DNA of 64,000 nucleotides, taken from Diaporthe sp. PMI_573. Taxonomy: Eukaryota; Ascomycota; Sordariomycetes; Diaporthales; Diaporthaceae. The stretch spans positions 620,001 to 684,000 of the forward strand of contig JAJTUP010000019.1 in NCBI GenBank assembly GCA_021399435.1, given 5' to 3'. Each line of letters starts with the position of its first letter. Position 1 is the stretch's first letter. A program made the translations under genes and the position numbers. Below the pieces are notes generated by a model. It was given only the letters and a program-made list of their open reading frames with translations, was not told the DNA's origin and searched no databases. Below are positions 31,502 through 42,499 of the stretch, piece by piece.

Positions 31502-33061
31502 ATGCTGGGCACACGCGTCGCCAGGGTTCCATTACGGTCAGCTCGACATACGCGGCTTCCGGCCTCGCGCAGGGTGCCGTTTCTACCAGCTCCAAGATGT
31601 CAACAGCGACGGCAGTGCGCGAGCTGCGCTCCTCCGAAGCAGTCGCCGCTGCCCAAACCGCCCGCTGATCACCGCGACCTCGCCGTGCAACAGGAGCTCT
31701 TCACAACCTCGGTCTACTCCCCCGGCAGTCCCATCTTCCTGCCCGCCGGCGCCCGCATCTTCAACCGCCTCGTCGAGTTCCTGCGCCGCAAGTACGTCAA
31801 GTATGGCTTCCAGGAGGTCATCACTCCGACAATCTACAAGAAGGCACTATGGGCAAAGTCGGGCCACCTCGAAAATTACGCCGACGACATGTTTACCGTG
31901 ACGAGCACATCCCCCTCGCGCAACGAGCCTGCCTCTGACTCCGTCCTGAAGGATGGGCAAGCTGCAGAGGGGGACGACGAGTACGGCCTCAAGCCAATGA
32001 ACTGCCCCGGCCACTGCCTCATCTTCGCCGCCCGTCGCCACTCCTACCGCGACCTGCCCATCCGCTACGCCGACTTCTCCCCGCTACACAGGAACGAGGT
32101 TTCCGGTGCCCTGAGCGGCCTGACGCGCGTGCGCCGCTTCCACCAGGACGATGGCCACATCTTCTGCCGCCCTTCGCAGATCGAGGACGAGATCCGGCGC
32201 ACGCTTGAATTCGTGCGCGAGACATACGAGACGTTCAAGCTGGGACCCTACAGGCTGGTGTTGTCAACGAGGCCGGAGGAGCATTACATCGGCACCCTGG
32301 AGGAGTGGGACCAGGCCGAGAGCGCACTCAAGAGCGCCCTGGACCATACAGGCCAGTCATGGACCCTCAATGAGGGGGACGGGGCCTTCTACGGGCCCAA
32401 GATCGATATCATCCTCAAGGACTCGGACGGCAAAGAGCACCAGACGGCGACGGTACAGCTGGACTTCCAGCTGCCCAAGCGGTTCGAGCTGGAGTACGAG
32501 GCCCCTGCGCCTGAGCTGGAGCAGAAGGGGCTGACTTCTCCCGACCCTGCCCGGCAGGCTGTTCTAGGTCGCGTCCGGCCCGTCATGATCCACAGGGCCG
32601 TGCTGGGCTCCGTGGAGCGGTTGATGGCGCTGCTGATCGAGCACTACAACGGCAAGTGGCCGTTCTGGCTGAACCCCAGGCAGGTGGCCATCATCACAGT
32701 CAACGACACTGAGCCCGTCGTGGCCATGGCTAGGGATACCATGGACGTTCTACTGGGAATGGCAGACAGCCGCAGTGAGCCGTTGGCGGATGCCGAGGCG
32801 GCGCCGGCCTCGGTCAGTCACCCGTCACAGCTGGCGGTCGATCTGGACGACACCCCGCGGAGTGTGGGCCTGAAGGTCCGCGAGGCGAAAGCCAAGGGCT
32901 ACGGGGCGATTGTCGTAATTGGACCCAAAAATGTAGAGAGTGGAAGTGTAAGTGCCAACGTGTCAGGCATTCCGTCATTGAAAGACCAGAAGGATGATGT
33001 GCCCATGACTGCAATAGAGCTGCTGCGCTTCCTAAAGCTGCATGTAGATAAGTACCGGTAG
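31502..33061 (+). CDS. Mitochondrial threonyl-tRNA synthetase
   Basis: Charges mitochondrial tRNA with threonine. Single exon, 519 residues from the ATG at 31502; upstream frame is open but not conserved. The first 45 residues are rich in Arg, Ser and Ala with no acidic residues, a typical matrix-targeting peptide. Class II core: motif 1 region (GFQEVITPTIYKKALW), zinc-site Cys in MNCPGHCLIF, motif 2 (HRNEVSGALSGLTRVRRF) followed by QDDGHIF with a zinc-site His, and motif 3 (VMIHRAVLGSVERLMALLIE) with the third zinc ligand. The C-terminal 170 residues form the anticodon-binding region (WPFWLNPRQVAIITV), with an acidic insertion near residue 435. There is no N-terminal editing domain, as in yeast Mst1. 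The class, mitochondrial form and start are well supported. Confidence 0.93.
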   Translation: MLGTRVARVPLRSARHTRLPASRRVPFLPAPRCQQRRQCASCAPPKQSPLPKPPADHRDLAVQQELFTTSVYSPGSPIFLPAGARIFNRLVEFLRRKYVKYGFQEVITPTIYKKALWAKSGHLENYADDMFTVTSTSPSRNEPASDSVLKDGQAAEGDDEYGLKPMNCPGHCLIFAARRHSYRDLPIRYADFSPLHRNEVSGALSGLTRVRRFHQDDGHIFCRPSQIEDEIRRTLEFVRETYETFKLGPYRLVLSTRPEEHYIGTLEEWDQAESALKSALDHTGQSWTLNEGDGAFYGPKIDIILKDSDGKEHQTATVQLDFQLPKRFELEYEAPAPELEQKGLTSPDPARQAVLGRVRPVMIHRAVLGSVERLMALLIEHYNGKWPFWLNPRQVAIITVNDTEPVVAMARDTMDVLLGMADSRSEPLADAEAAPASVSHPSQLAVDLDDTPRSVGLKVREAKAKGYGAIVVIGPKNVESGSVSANVSGIPSLKDQKDDVPMTAIELLRFLKLHVDKYR

Positions 33062-33844
33062 AAAAAAAAAGTAAAAGTTGTGATACCCTCATCGTTCAAG
33101 CATTCTTTTACTCAAGAAGACCCTCTTCGGTTTGGTGGTTAGTCGGTCGCTGGAGATCTGATATTTGTTTCCATGTGAGGTGCGACGTTTTGAGGGACTG
33201 CGCCACAAGGACAGTTCTCTTCCCACTCGGCTGAGGCCAATTTCAGATGGGCTTGTCGCATAATGCGATCCTGCAAGTATTCAGACAAGCGGTTCAAAAA
33301 AAAAAAAAGGTCGATAAACATTTGCCAGGCCAGGGATTGAACAAGAGCTTCGGGGAGGGAAGCGACCACATCGTATCAAAACACCAAGTCAGGGAGCCCC
33401 CCAAAAAATTACACGTTCTTATGGCGTCTTTTTGGATATTCCGTCACCAGTACGGCGGCTCGACCCCTAGTGGCCTTGATCTCTTTCACCTACTCGTTCC
33501 AAGCCGGCGGTCCCATTTCCCAGTGTTGTCCTAGAGATCCCGTGGTTGTGCAGCAGAACTGCCAGGCCGGGGATGCGCTTCCAAGGGCGCAAGATCAATC
33601 GAAGCCTAACGCGGTGAACCGCTGCGCCAACAGCCCCCATTTTCGTTGAGATGCTGGTGGAATCGACTGGCATATAAGTGAAGGTCGAGGCGGGGGTTCG
33701 AGTTGGGATGGAAGCCTGGAGAGCTGTTTTTAACAGTACAGGTACAGGTGGCCGGCCATCCACCGACCCTCGCTGCGTCAACTTGGGCGACCTGCCTGAA
33801 TCGAGCCTCTCCTTCGTCATCAGACCCTCCCAATACTTCCTCCC
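33062..33844. other. Convergent 3' flanks
   Basis: Between the synthetase and the Maf-like gene. It contains an A run of about 13 bases at 33296-33308. No gene or tRNA was found; a gattgaac motif near 33334 does not sit in a foldable tRNA. Confidence 0.6.
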
Positions 33845-34780
33845 TCACTCGCCTCGGTCGTCCTCCTCGTCGCTCCACTGAACCTCCTCCTCCCCTTGCT
33901 GGAAGATCGCCTTCTCCGCCAGCGCCAGCGTCTTGCGCACCGGCAGCCCGACCACGTTGTCCACGCTCCCCTCGAGCTTCTCGATCAGCACCAGCCCGCC
34001 AATCCCCTGCACGGCGTAGCCCCCAGCCTTGTCGGCGCCCTCGCGGGTGCGCACGTACGAGTCGATGACGTCGTCGGGCAGGCCGTCGTCCTCGCTGGCG
34101 AAGAAGACCTTGGTCTCCTCGGTGTGGGCGGCGATCTCGTAGCCCGGGTGCGAGGCGTCGGCCTTTGGGGCGACGCACACGACGGCGGTCAGGACCCTGT
34201 GCATGCGCGTGTCGCGCAGGTGGCGGAGCATGCGCACGTGGTCGGCCTCGCTGCGCGGCTTCTCCAGGATGCGGCCGTCCTTGGTGACGATCACGGTGTC
34301 GGCGGCGATGACGAGCTCCGGGTCGGCTGGGGTCTCGGCCTTGGAGTCGGCCAGCTCCGCCTGTGTCTGGAGGGCGGACTCGTAGACGTCCAGGCACTTT
34401 TGGCGGGCTGTTGCTGAGACGTACTCGTAGGGGCTGTATTCCTTCTTGGAGAGGTCTTCGGGTTTCGTGGAGGGGAGGATCTCGAGGTCCACGAGGCCGA
34501 CCTGTGGGCAAGAGCTGGTCAGCATGAGGCAGCTCCCGGCCTTGAGCCGGGGGGATGATTGGCCTGGCTTGGCCTGGCTTACCTGTGCCAGGAGTGCTTT
34601 CCTCCTTGGCGAGGCCGAGGCGAGGATGACTCTCTTGCCCTTGAGATGGCTGATGATGGGCAGTTCAAAGGGAAGCGGGCCCTTTTTGACAGGGGCGCTC
34701 TGCCTCAGGCGTATGCCATGTTCCCGGGCGGACTGGATGTAGTCTGGGGGGGCGTCGGAGGGCACTGAAGTATATGCCAT
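33845..34780 (-). CDS. Maf-like nucleotide pyrophosphatase
   Basis: Maf/ASMTL family enzyme; relatives hydrolyse dTTP, UTP or modified nucleotides to monophosphates and are thought to clean the nucleotide pool. Exons are 34780-34583 and 34501-33845, joined by an 81-nt intron (GTAAGC to cccacag), giving 284 residues. Conserved sites: the phosphate-binding start VILASASPRRKALL near residues 50-63, the S-T-K-P-E-D segment, PYEYVSATARQK, the catalytic Asp in ELVIAADTVIV, ILEKPRSEADHVRMLRHL, and GGYAVQGIGG with the family's C-terminal VDNVVGLPV. The intron length is a multiple of three and it has no stop. An unspliced transcript would encode 311 residues with 27 extra next to the active-site loop. 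An acidic tail ends the protein. It is divergent from the bHLH gene. Confidence 0.92.
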   Translation of the reverse strand: MAYTSVPSDAPPDYIQSAREHGIRLRQSAPVKKGPLPFELPIISHLKGKRVILASASPRRKALLAQVSQAKPGQSSPRLKAGSCLMLTSSCPQVGLVDLEILPSTKPEDLSKKEYSPYEYVSATARQKCLDVYESALQTQAELADSKAETPADPELVIAADTVIVTKDGRILEKPRSEADHVRMLRHLRDTRMHRVLTAVVCVAPKADASHPGYEIAAHTEETKVFFASEDDGLPDDVIDSYVRTREGADKAGGYAVQGIGGLVLIEKLEGSVDNVVGLPVRKTLALAEKAIFQQGEEEVQWSDEEDDRGE

Positions 34781-35370
34781 TGTGCTTTTCCGGTCTCTCG
34801 AATATCCCAGTCTGAGGAGCGGCAGGCGACAAGGAAATTGTTGACCTCTGCCGTCTGGACTGCGTCGACCAGGAGGCGGCGGCTCAGCGGGTGACGTCTG
34901 CTGGGAGAGAGGCCAGACCCACTAGCCAGCTAGCTCAGGGGTTCTGCTGGCCCTACGCGCAGACGGGCTGCTCAACCGGGCCCAAGGTTCCCCGCAAAAC
35001 GCTTGACAAGCTCCGGAGGGAATGCAGATTGCTGTCCAAAAGACTACCTTACTGCTTACTTTACCTATGCCCTGTAGATGCAGCTACAGGGATGCTGCGG
35101 ATCTGCGACAGTATCCGTCCATCGTCTTTCACATGTCTGCCTCGCCTCTCGCCCAACACTGCGCAGAGGTCACGCATCTCTGTCCCATCGGTCTCAGGTC
35201 CCTTTGTTCTTTCTTTCCCAACAGGAAACGGCAACACAGGGAGGAAACCGTAGGAAATGAGGAGGAGAAATCCGGCTCATCCACCATAAACACATCCACA
35301 TTTCAGACCAACAAAGACGACATTTCACGATCAAGTTCTTATCCTGCCGGCACTGGGATATTTCCTGGCC
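34781..35370. promoter_or_regulatory. Bidirectional region between Maf-like and bHLH genes
   Basis: About 590 bp of shared upstream DNA. A TTCACATG element at 35128-35135 matches most of the yeast inositol/choline-responsive element core bound by Ino2-Ino4. It sits about 236 bp before the INO4-like start codon. Functional use is inference. Confidence 0.45.
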
Positions 35371-36068
35371 ATGTCTTCTCCCGAGAAGTCATCGCCTCCA
35401 CGCGACGGCGCCAACAGCCAAGAGGAGAAGCCGCGGCTGACAGAGGAACAGAAGCGCCAAAACCACATTTCTTCGGGTACGTATTCACCCCACAGACCAA
35501 GATCCATCCCGCATATGTCTTAATGTATGTGGCATACACATACACAGGTGCAGGCACACACCGCGGGCACATTTTGATCCAGGAAGAACCGATGTACTCG
35601 TTTATATAGACTTCGAGTCCGATCTGCGAACCGGGGGCCCTCAAAGTTCATCTTTTCACCCCAACGGCTGTTGGCTAACCTCGCCTCAAAGAACAAAAAC
35701 GCCGCCAGGCCATCCGCGACGGCTTTGACAAAATGGCAACCATCGTTCCAGGCCTGGAGGGTCAAGGGCGCTCCGAGGGCCACGTGCTGAATATCTCGGT
35801 CCAGTTCATATTGGAACAGGTCCAGGAGCGCCGCCGTCTCATCGAGCAGATCGAGGCTAGAGGGGGCGTGGTCTCTGACGAACTGAAGGCGTATGTTCCA
35901 TATGAAATCGTCCCCGGCTCCCCCCTCCCCCAACATCTTCCCACAAGCTTCACGATGTCGAGCCCCGAATCCTGACCCTTGGGAAACAGCCCGCTCAACG
36001 TGGATTTGAGCAAGGTGAACCTCGAACACCTCCAACGTAATGGCGGCACAGGTGGCCCGGGGTTGTGA
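35371..36068 (+). CDS. Small bHLH transcription factor, INO4-like
   Basis: Three exons, 35371-35476, 35692-35890 and 35990-36068, join in frame to give 127 residues. The N-terminal 25 residues are polar. The basic helix-loop-helix spans about residues 24-92: RLTEEQKRQNHISS joins EQKRRQAIRDGFDKM (basic region with the His-Glu-Arg recognition pattern), then a loop ATIVPGLEGQGRSEG, then helix 2 NISVQFILEQVQERRRLIEQ. The NHxSSExKRR basic region and the VPxL before the loop closely match yeast Ino4, which pairs with Ino2 to activate phospholipid genes. In filamentous fungi these small proteins are little studied, and the partner may differ. Introns: GTACGT to ctcaaag (branch gctaac) and GTATGT to aaacag. 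The short C-terminal tail ends in a Gly-rich stretch. Confidence 0.85.
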
Positions 36069-38017
36069 ACGGCCACTTGATGAATACCGGCTTCAAGGAA
36101 TTACGCTCAAGCCTGCACAATGGGCAACTCGGAAGCCCGCAGCTCCCATTACCAAGACATGTCATCACTCTCAGCGATGAAACTTTTGGAAGCTCCTGGC
36201 GAGGCAAGGATCTTCGTGGATAATAGATGGTAGTGCGGGAAAGGTTCGTGGCACTTCACTGAGGGAGGTCGGCTGAGTGAAGCAGGATGGGAGTCCAGCG
36301 AATGGCGAGGCATCGGCCAAAGTGTCGTCAGTTGTGAAGGGATGGTGACGTTTCGAGCGGACGATATCAGATGATGCAGAGGGATTGTTGGGATCAAAGG
36401 GCAGGTCCCCATACCAACTTGGTGGAGCGTTTGAAATGAGGATACCCAAAGTCATCACCGGACAACAGTATTGACTACGACCTATACCATGGAGGTAAAC
36501 ACAACTAGAAGTCATTGCAAAACACCTGAACATGTTTCACAGGGTTGGCCATATGCGATCAAGTTAAAATGCGTCTGGAGTACTGATACCAGTAGACAGG
36601 CATCGAAGGTAGAATTGCATATGTACCGTGTTCCGGCCGTTGCAGTATCAATTGGTCAATGTCGTTGAGGACCACAGACTGGCGTATATTTTAGGAACTT
36701 CGCACGGTACCTAGCTGGAAGAGACAACCATCCTCAGCACCATCCAGCCCGAAGACTACCTGGTCGCAGAAGTATGCTGCCGAGAGAAGGAGGCCAAGAC
36801 CTTCAGCTATTCGGATCTCGTCCGACGCTATGTAGCCAGACTGAAATCCACAATCGTACTTATCGAAATGGACCCGCGATTGCTGCAGGCTTCCAGCGCT
36901 CGGGCGCGGCGTCGCCCTCTTCGTTTTGGAAATGTAGGATTGTCAACCGAACCTCCATCGCTTCTGATCCATCATCCTCGCGGTGGATTCATTCTGGGGC
37001 ATCCCGCACGTCGAACCTCTCATTATTCTCTGAAGTTTGAATTGAGCAGCGCCCTCAAATATCTGAAATAATATCCTGAGGCGAGACTGAAGCCAGTGGA
37101 TGGAAGTCCGTTGGTGAGCCGGAGCTGCAGCCGCAGCCGCAGCCAGAGACCACAGGCACAACATGTTCATCGTGTTGTAAAGTGGTGTATGGCACACAGA
37201 TTGGAGAAGGACAGAACCCTGAAACACGGCGCCGCAACGACCTAGCAACAGTTGTAACCGACATCCACAGGTGTGGCAGCGCCCTCAGTCACTATAGAAG
37301 GAGGCGTAACTGGATGGATGCTCCATAAAGCAGACAGGAAGAGGCATTGACAATGTTTCACCCCACAAAAATTACATCAACAACGTGAGGGTGAGGAGGG
37401 ATTCAGGCTCAGGTGGCGATGCTGACATTTGGACCGTTCTGCGCGTTTGTTGGAACTCAACAATGCGTGGGTCGGGTTGAGCAGCTGGCGTGCCTGAACT
37501 TCCTTCCAGCGATGAATGACATTTTTCTTGACAATGCTTTCTCAACCAGACTCGGGCAAATCATGTCACAGGGATTATCTCAGATAATTGGAGCGAGACC
37601 TCTGCTTGACAGCCGTGCTATCTCTTTGCTTGCGTTCCTCCCAGCCATTCTTCGATCACTCCTCACCACCTGATAACCTTCACGGTGATTTATGCCTGTG
37701 GTCTCGGAACGTCTGATGGCTTATTGGCCAACTCCGACGCGATATTAACACCTAGTATACACAGGGGATAAGCCGGCGTACCTTTTGTTAAATGAGACGC
37801 CGCTAGGACCTAGCTGATCGTAGTTGTAACGTTTAACTCCATATAGGTAATAAACGTTAAAGGCCTATATACTATAGGCTTAAAGACTATAGTGAATGAA
37901 TAACTCTAACCCTGCTTACACCCTGTTCTTACTGCTACACGGTCTCTTACATATTGCTGGCAAGATGTCATGTTTGCTAATGCAAAGCTCATTCCCAGAC
38001 CTTTCCCACTTCTCCAG
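36069..38017. other. Intergenic region with a possible gene remnant and an AT-rich island
   Basis: Two features stand out. Near 36648-36900 one + strand frame reads VVEDHRLAYILGTSHGT, then a TAG at 36712, then LEETTILSTIQPEDYLVAEV and about 35 more coherent residues. This looks like a broken exon of an unrecognised gene. From about 37690 to 37970 the DNA becomes strongly AT-rich with tatatactatag-type short palindromes, possibly the remains of a transposable element. Nothing else is supported. Confidence 0.45.
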
Positions 38018-39852
38018 TCATGGCTTCGGTATGCGCAGGGGATGAGCCTCGGTGTTGAGTACATAATCGTCCAGGCTGATCAAGTCGGGCTCAGAAAAGA
38101 TCAAATAAAAGTACTTGAGCGTCTCGGCGAGCCAGAAGCTCTCCATCTGATCGAGCTTCTTGGGCGAGGTGCCCCTTGTGACGTCCTCAATGGCGGAGAA
38201 GCCGTACTTGGTCTCGGTGACCTTCTTGATGCTCTGGAACATGTCCCACGCCATGTCCTGCCACTTGGGGTCGCCGGTAATGCGATACAGGTAGAAGAGG
38301 CTCTCGACGGCCTCGGGCCGCAGGAAGTACCCCGGGGAGTGGACACTAGAGAAGCCCTTTGGAAAAATATTGTTGCCCTCCTTCTCCCATCGCGCCTCGT
38401 CCCACGCACACTTGGCCATGTTCGCCTCCTTACAAGGGACCATGGTGAACTCTTCGGGCCTAATGGTGACGTTAGTCCTGCTACGGATCGTAAAGTGTTG
38501 CATTCTAGAACATTCCAAAACATGAAAGTCGGGGATACGTTGCAAGAGAAAAGTGACACTGACATGACACCAGCAGGCATCGCCTCGTACGCCCAGGCGC
38601 AGCCGCGCGCCAGCCGAGCGCCGATCTCGAGGTCCTCCGGGATATCAAAGAGCTTCCCGCCGAGGGCGAACATGCCCCCCACAAAACAGGTTAGGTGCTG
38701 ACCCTGTGGCTGGAGATCGATGATTCCCCCGCCGTTCGCGAGCACGGTGCCCGAGAAGAGGATGTCGGCATCGCTCTCCGTGTCCGGCAGCATCGGCCGG
38801 AAGAGGAGGAAGGCCTTTGCTGTGTTCACGGCCTTGACATACATCTCCATGAAGGAGTCGTCCAGGCCGCCTAGCAGCGCGTACATCTTTGGAAGATACT
38901 CATACAGCGAGTCGGCCATGGAACCGAGCGTAAATGAGCTGTCGGGTGTCAAGAACCCGTTCTGCACATCTACATAGGTCGGCCAGAGTCCCGGGAGCTT
39001 GGTGCCGTCCTGAGTGCGCTTGAGCTCCTTCTTGACCCGCTCCGTGGCGTCGAAGAACTTCGGGTCGCCTTTCAGCTGCGACAGCCGAGTGAACTCCATC
39101 GACAGACTCCCGACGTTGGCGGAAATCTCGCGTGTGGAGGGGAGAAGCCGGCCCTCTTTGGCCCTCTCGAAATTGAATGAGTTGGCTGGCATGCGGTTCG
39201 GGGTGTCGAATGCGCTATAGAGCATCTCGCCGAGCTCAGTCGCCTTCTGCAAGATGACCGTCTCGTTGCTAAGGTCATACGCAGCGAGAAGGCCACCCAG
39301 ATATCGTATTGTAGTTTCGAACGTACTGCAAGTTTGGTGATCCGGGTGGAAGTCCCAGTCGATCGAGACAACCTGATGGATGGCCTCCTTAAACTCCAGC
39401 TTCATATCCATGATCCATAACGCATCCAGAGAATCGACAAGTGTGGCACCCCAGCCTGAGAAGCTGTTCGCTCCCATCAGGGAGATGGGTTTAAGCTCGT
39501 CAAAACCCCACGCGTATCTCCTATAGTTGTGCCAGCACTTCTTGAAGGTGTTCTTTACCTCCTCTCTTCGAGACTCCTGGACGCCCTGGCCGTCCTCAAA
39601 TTCGAACTGTATTTTGCGCAACTGATGTGGAGGGTCCTGGGACAGGGTTGCGTATGATGACACAGGATATCTTTGCTTGCGTCTCCCCCAGTCATAGCTG
39701 CTGCGGACGTATGTATACGGATGATTTATATAGAGAGCGAGATTCGATGACTCGAAGTAATCCGGGGAGAGAGTAAAGAAGGAGAGGGCCAAGACAAATC
39801 CAACAAACAATATCAGCCTGAGAGGCTTACGGGGGGTGCTCAGGATGGCCAT
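38018..39852 (-). CDS. GH47 class I alpha-1,2-mannosidase
   Basis: Trims alpha-1,2-mannose from N-glycans in the endoplasmic reticulum or Golgi. Exons are 39852-38564 and 38459-38018, giving 576 residues. The intron runs from GTCAGT to cattag with branch actaac and rebuilds PAGVMPEEFTMVPC. Acceptors upstream of this one give a poorer match to the family. Residues 9-30 are a signal anchor, making a type II membrane protein. The catalytic (alpha/alpha)7 domain begins near residue 95. Family landmarks are NSFSGWGATLVDSLDALWIM, a conserved acidic-His stretch WDFHPDHQTCSTFETTIRYL, ISANVGSLSMEFTRLSQL, QHLTCFVGGMFALG, CAWDEARW, PGYFLRPEAVESLFYLYRIT, ESFWLAETLKYFYLIF and the calcium-binding NTEAHP near the end. 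The ERAD-type (Mnl1/EDEM) proteins are usually longer, so a processing mannosidase is more likely. Confidence 0.93.
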
Positions 39853-41326
39853 TGTCTAGCAATGGGACGAGATCCCCGCAACGAAGCGAACCGAGAAAGA
39901 CCAAGAGGGTGTCTCGTATGTGTGTCCCTGGGAAATATGGACACGGTGCTTTGGAGGAAGCAAACAGGAGGAGAAGGGAAGACCTACATTTCCATTTCTC
40001 TGTCAGACAATGAGCTGGCAGGAATGGGTCTCGTCCGTGGACCCAGCTCTGAGCTCCCAGCTGCCAGCCACATTGCTCCTCGTACCAAAAGTTGGCAAAC
40101 CGGCAGGGATAGATGTAGACCTCGACGGTTGCTGGATCTTCATTGCTTCTGAAGAGGCGGTTGACCCACCGGCGGGACATCGGAAACAAAAGTTGATCGG
40201 CAGCCCTGTTGCAGCCTGGGGGCTCTTGTTGTCTTCTGTCCCGGGGCAGAGGCCGTGGAAGGCCCACCGCGGTTTCACGGGCGGGTAGCAGCGGACACAC
40301 CGTGATTCAACCAGAGGGCGGCCTTCGTATAGAAAGGGAGGACGCGCCTTGCAGAACCTGAGAAGCGACCAACCATGAATGACATCATGGTCATGGCGGC
40401 TTCGTATTTGGGAAGACGGCCTGGGGTTCGTTACCGAGATCGAGAGAAGCCTGTGGGCCCCGAAATAGAAGGTCTAGAAAAGGGGCTGCAGGCACACGTC
40501 GATGTGTTTTGTCAGGTTATGTGCCGCAACGGACAAGCGGGTCGCGGCCTGGATCGGCGACCCGGGGAAGTGTGGGTGCTGTACCCCTTGGCCCTATGGC
40601 GCAGCCAAAAGCCAATCTTAATGTCAGTGGTCCGCCCTCACCACAGAGCAGCAGAGCACAGAGTACAAGCTCAGATGCTCAAGACCGCTGCTCCGAAACG
40701 GATCAGCAAAACACACCTCTCCAGCTCATACTTGACTGAAGTGATCGGCATGTAATTCGCAGACTGATCGTATGGGATAAGGGTATTCCTCACACAAAAC
40801 TTGTGGATATGGGGCGCATTCGACGGGCCGTGTCAGCCAGGGAGGAACGAACGATGGCTTCCCACGGAACCACACAATCACACGTCTTCCAAACGCACAG
40901 TGATGCCCCATGGCGATACTTGTTATGTGGCGTGAGCAAAAGCATGTTCGGTAAATCCTGACGACTGAGGAATCCTGGCCCTCATGGGCGACAGCTGGCG
41001 AGGGGACCTGTACACACGAGTCCACACATCAAATTCACTGGCCGAACGTCTAGCTGCGGGATGCCAAAGACACTGCTGCCAACAATTGTCCAGAAATTGT
41101 CATGCCTTGAAAGCTTTGGAATCCGGCCCGACGCCATGTACCTGGATGTCCAGCCATTCCCGTGCTGGTGGGTATGTACCTACAGTAGGTGGAGGGACTA
41201 AGGCGCCCAAGGTCTTATCTTATCGGCCGCAACCTTAGGATTTTCCCAGACCAAGGTCAAGCCGATTGGACTTGCGACTGTGCCTTTCTTCTCAATAACC
41301 AGTCAACACCAGGACAAATCGCAAAA
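39853..41326. promoter_or_regulatory. Divergent intergenic region between mannosidase and UTP11 genes
   Basis: Nearly 1.5 kb. A 126-codon + strand open frame at 40375-40755 has no recognisable motif or splice signals and is probably chance. I see no strong regulatory motif. Confidence 0.5.
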
Positions 41327-42209
41327 ATGTCGTCCATGCGGAATTCAATACAGCGCCGCTCGCATCGCGAGAGAGGCCAGCTCAAAGGCCGTGAAAAACT
41401 CGGCCTCCTCGAAAAGCACAAGGTACGCCTTCGCTCCACAATGCCCCCCGTCGACCGCGACCAAGCTGACAGCGCACCAGGATTACTCTCTCCGGGCGAA
41501 AGACCACAAAAAGAAACAGACCGTCCTGAAAAGCCTCAAGCACAAGGCCGCCGAACGAAACGAAGATGAATTCTACTTTGGCATGGTTTCCCGGGGCAAG
41601 TTCTCCTCAGGGAAGCTGTCGGCAGGCAAGAAGTGGGACGGCACCGTGGCCGGCGACAGGGGAAACAAGGCCCTGGACATGGACACCGTCAGACTTCTCA
41701 AGACCCAAGACATTGGCTATCTACGGACGGTGCGTAATGTCGTAGCCAAGGAGGTCAGAGACCTCGAGCAAAAGGCCGTAATTGCGGGGGCGTTCGCAGG
41801 AGTGGACGGCGAGTACGAGGAGGAAGAGGAAGACGGTTTCGACAGTGATGAGGATATCGCGCCAAGAAAAGAAAACCCACAATCAAAACCGAAAAAGATT
41901 GTGTTTGCTGAGACGGAAGAGGAACTGGAGGGGAAAATGCCGGAACCAGAGGACAGCGGCGACGACGTGGCCATGGACGGTGACGATCTCGAGGAGGTCG
42001 ACAACGGGAAAGACCGCGAGGCAAGAAAGAGGGCACAGAACGCAGAGCGGCTACAGAAGAAGTTGCGAAACGCGAGGAAGAAACTAAAGGCACTCACGGA
42101 CGCGGAGAGTGAGCTCGAGCTTCAGCGGGCACGGATGGCGAAAACAGCCACGGTGGCAAGCGTCACGAAGAGGGGCCAGAAAATCAAGATTCGGGAACGC
42201 AAGAGGTAG
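41327..42209 (+). CDS. UTP11, U3 snoRNP / small-subunit processome protein
   Basis: Nucleolar protein needed for 18S pre-rRNA processing. Exons 41327-41422 and 41481-42209 join in phase 0 (GTACGC donor, caccag acceptor; 58-nt intron) and give 274 residues. The start MSSMRNSIQRRSHRERGQ and the following segment LGLLEKHK joined to DYSLRAKDHKKKQ are the family signature. It continues with LKHKAAERNEDEFYFGMVSR and the VRLLKTQDIGYLRTVRNV segment. The middle (about residues 145-205) is very acidic. The C-terminal third is a basic coiled coil (LQKKLRNARKKLKAL) ending in KIRERKR, suited to RNA binding. The length matches fungal Utp11. The gene converges with the next gene, with stops about 290 bp apart. 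Confidence 0.95.
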
Positions 42210-42499
42210 GTAGAGTCTTAGTTTCCGGCTCTTGCTGCCGCAGGCGGGGCCGCCGGTTGTTCAACCCCGTAGGATTGTCCAAACCTGTCCTTTATACCCG
42301 AACATCGTGCCCTGCCTGGGAGGTATCATGTTGGGGTTTGAGAAGAAAATAAGAGAAGAAAAACTCCCCCCAAAGACCAGCCTTTGAATGCATCACCCCT
42401 CGACTCGCTCGGAACCATTACCGGGTGTCTTGCCCCGTTCGTTTTACTCATCCAAGTCATACATATAACATTTGCCCGCTGTTCGCTACCACACACGCC

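Noticed and set aside
33290..33345. tRNA-like T-arm (gattgaac on the + strand)
   Set aside because: No matching stems, anticodon arm or acceptor stem could be folded around it.
33606..34511. 301-codon frame overlapping the Maf-like gene
   Set aside because: Arg/Gly/His-rich shadow of the Maf codons; no motif of its own.
39072..39371. Open frame overlapping the mannosidase
   Set aside because: Shadow frame of the GH47 exon.
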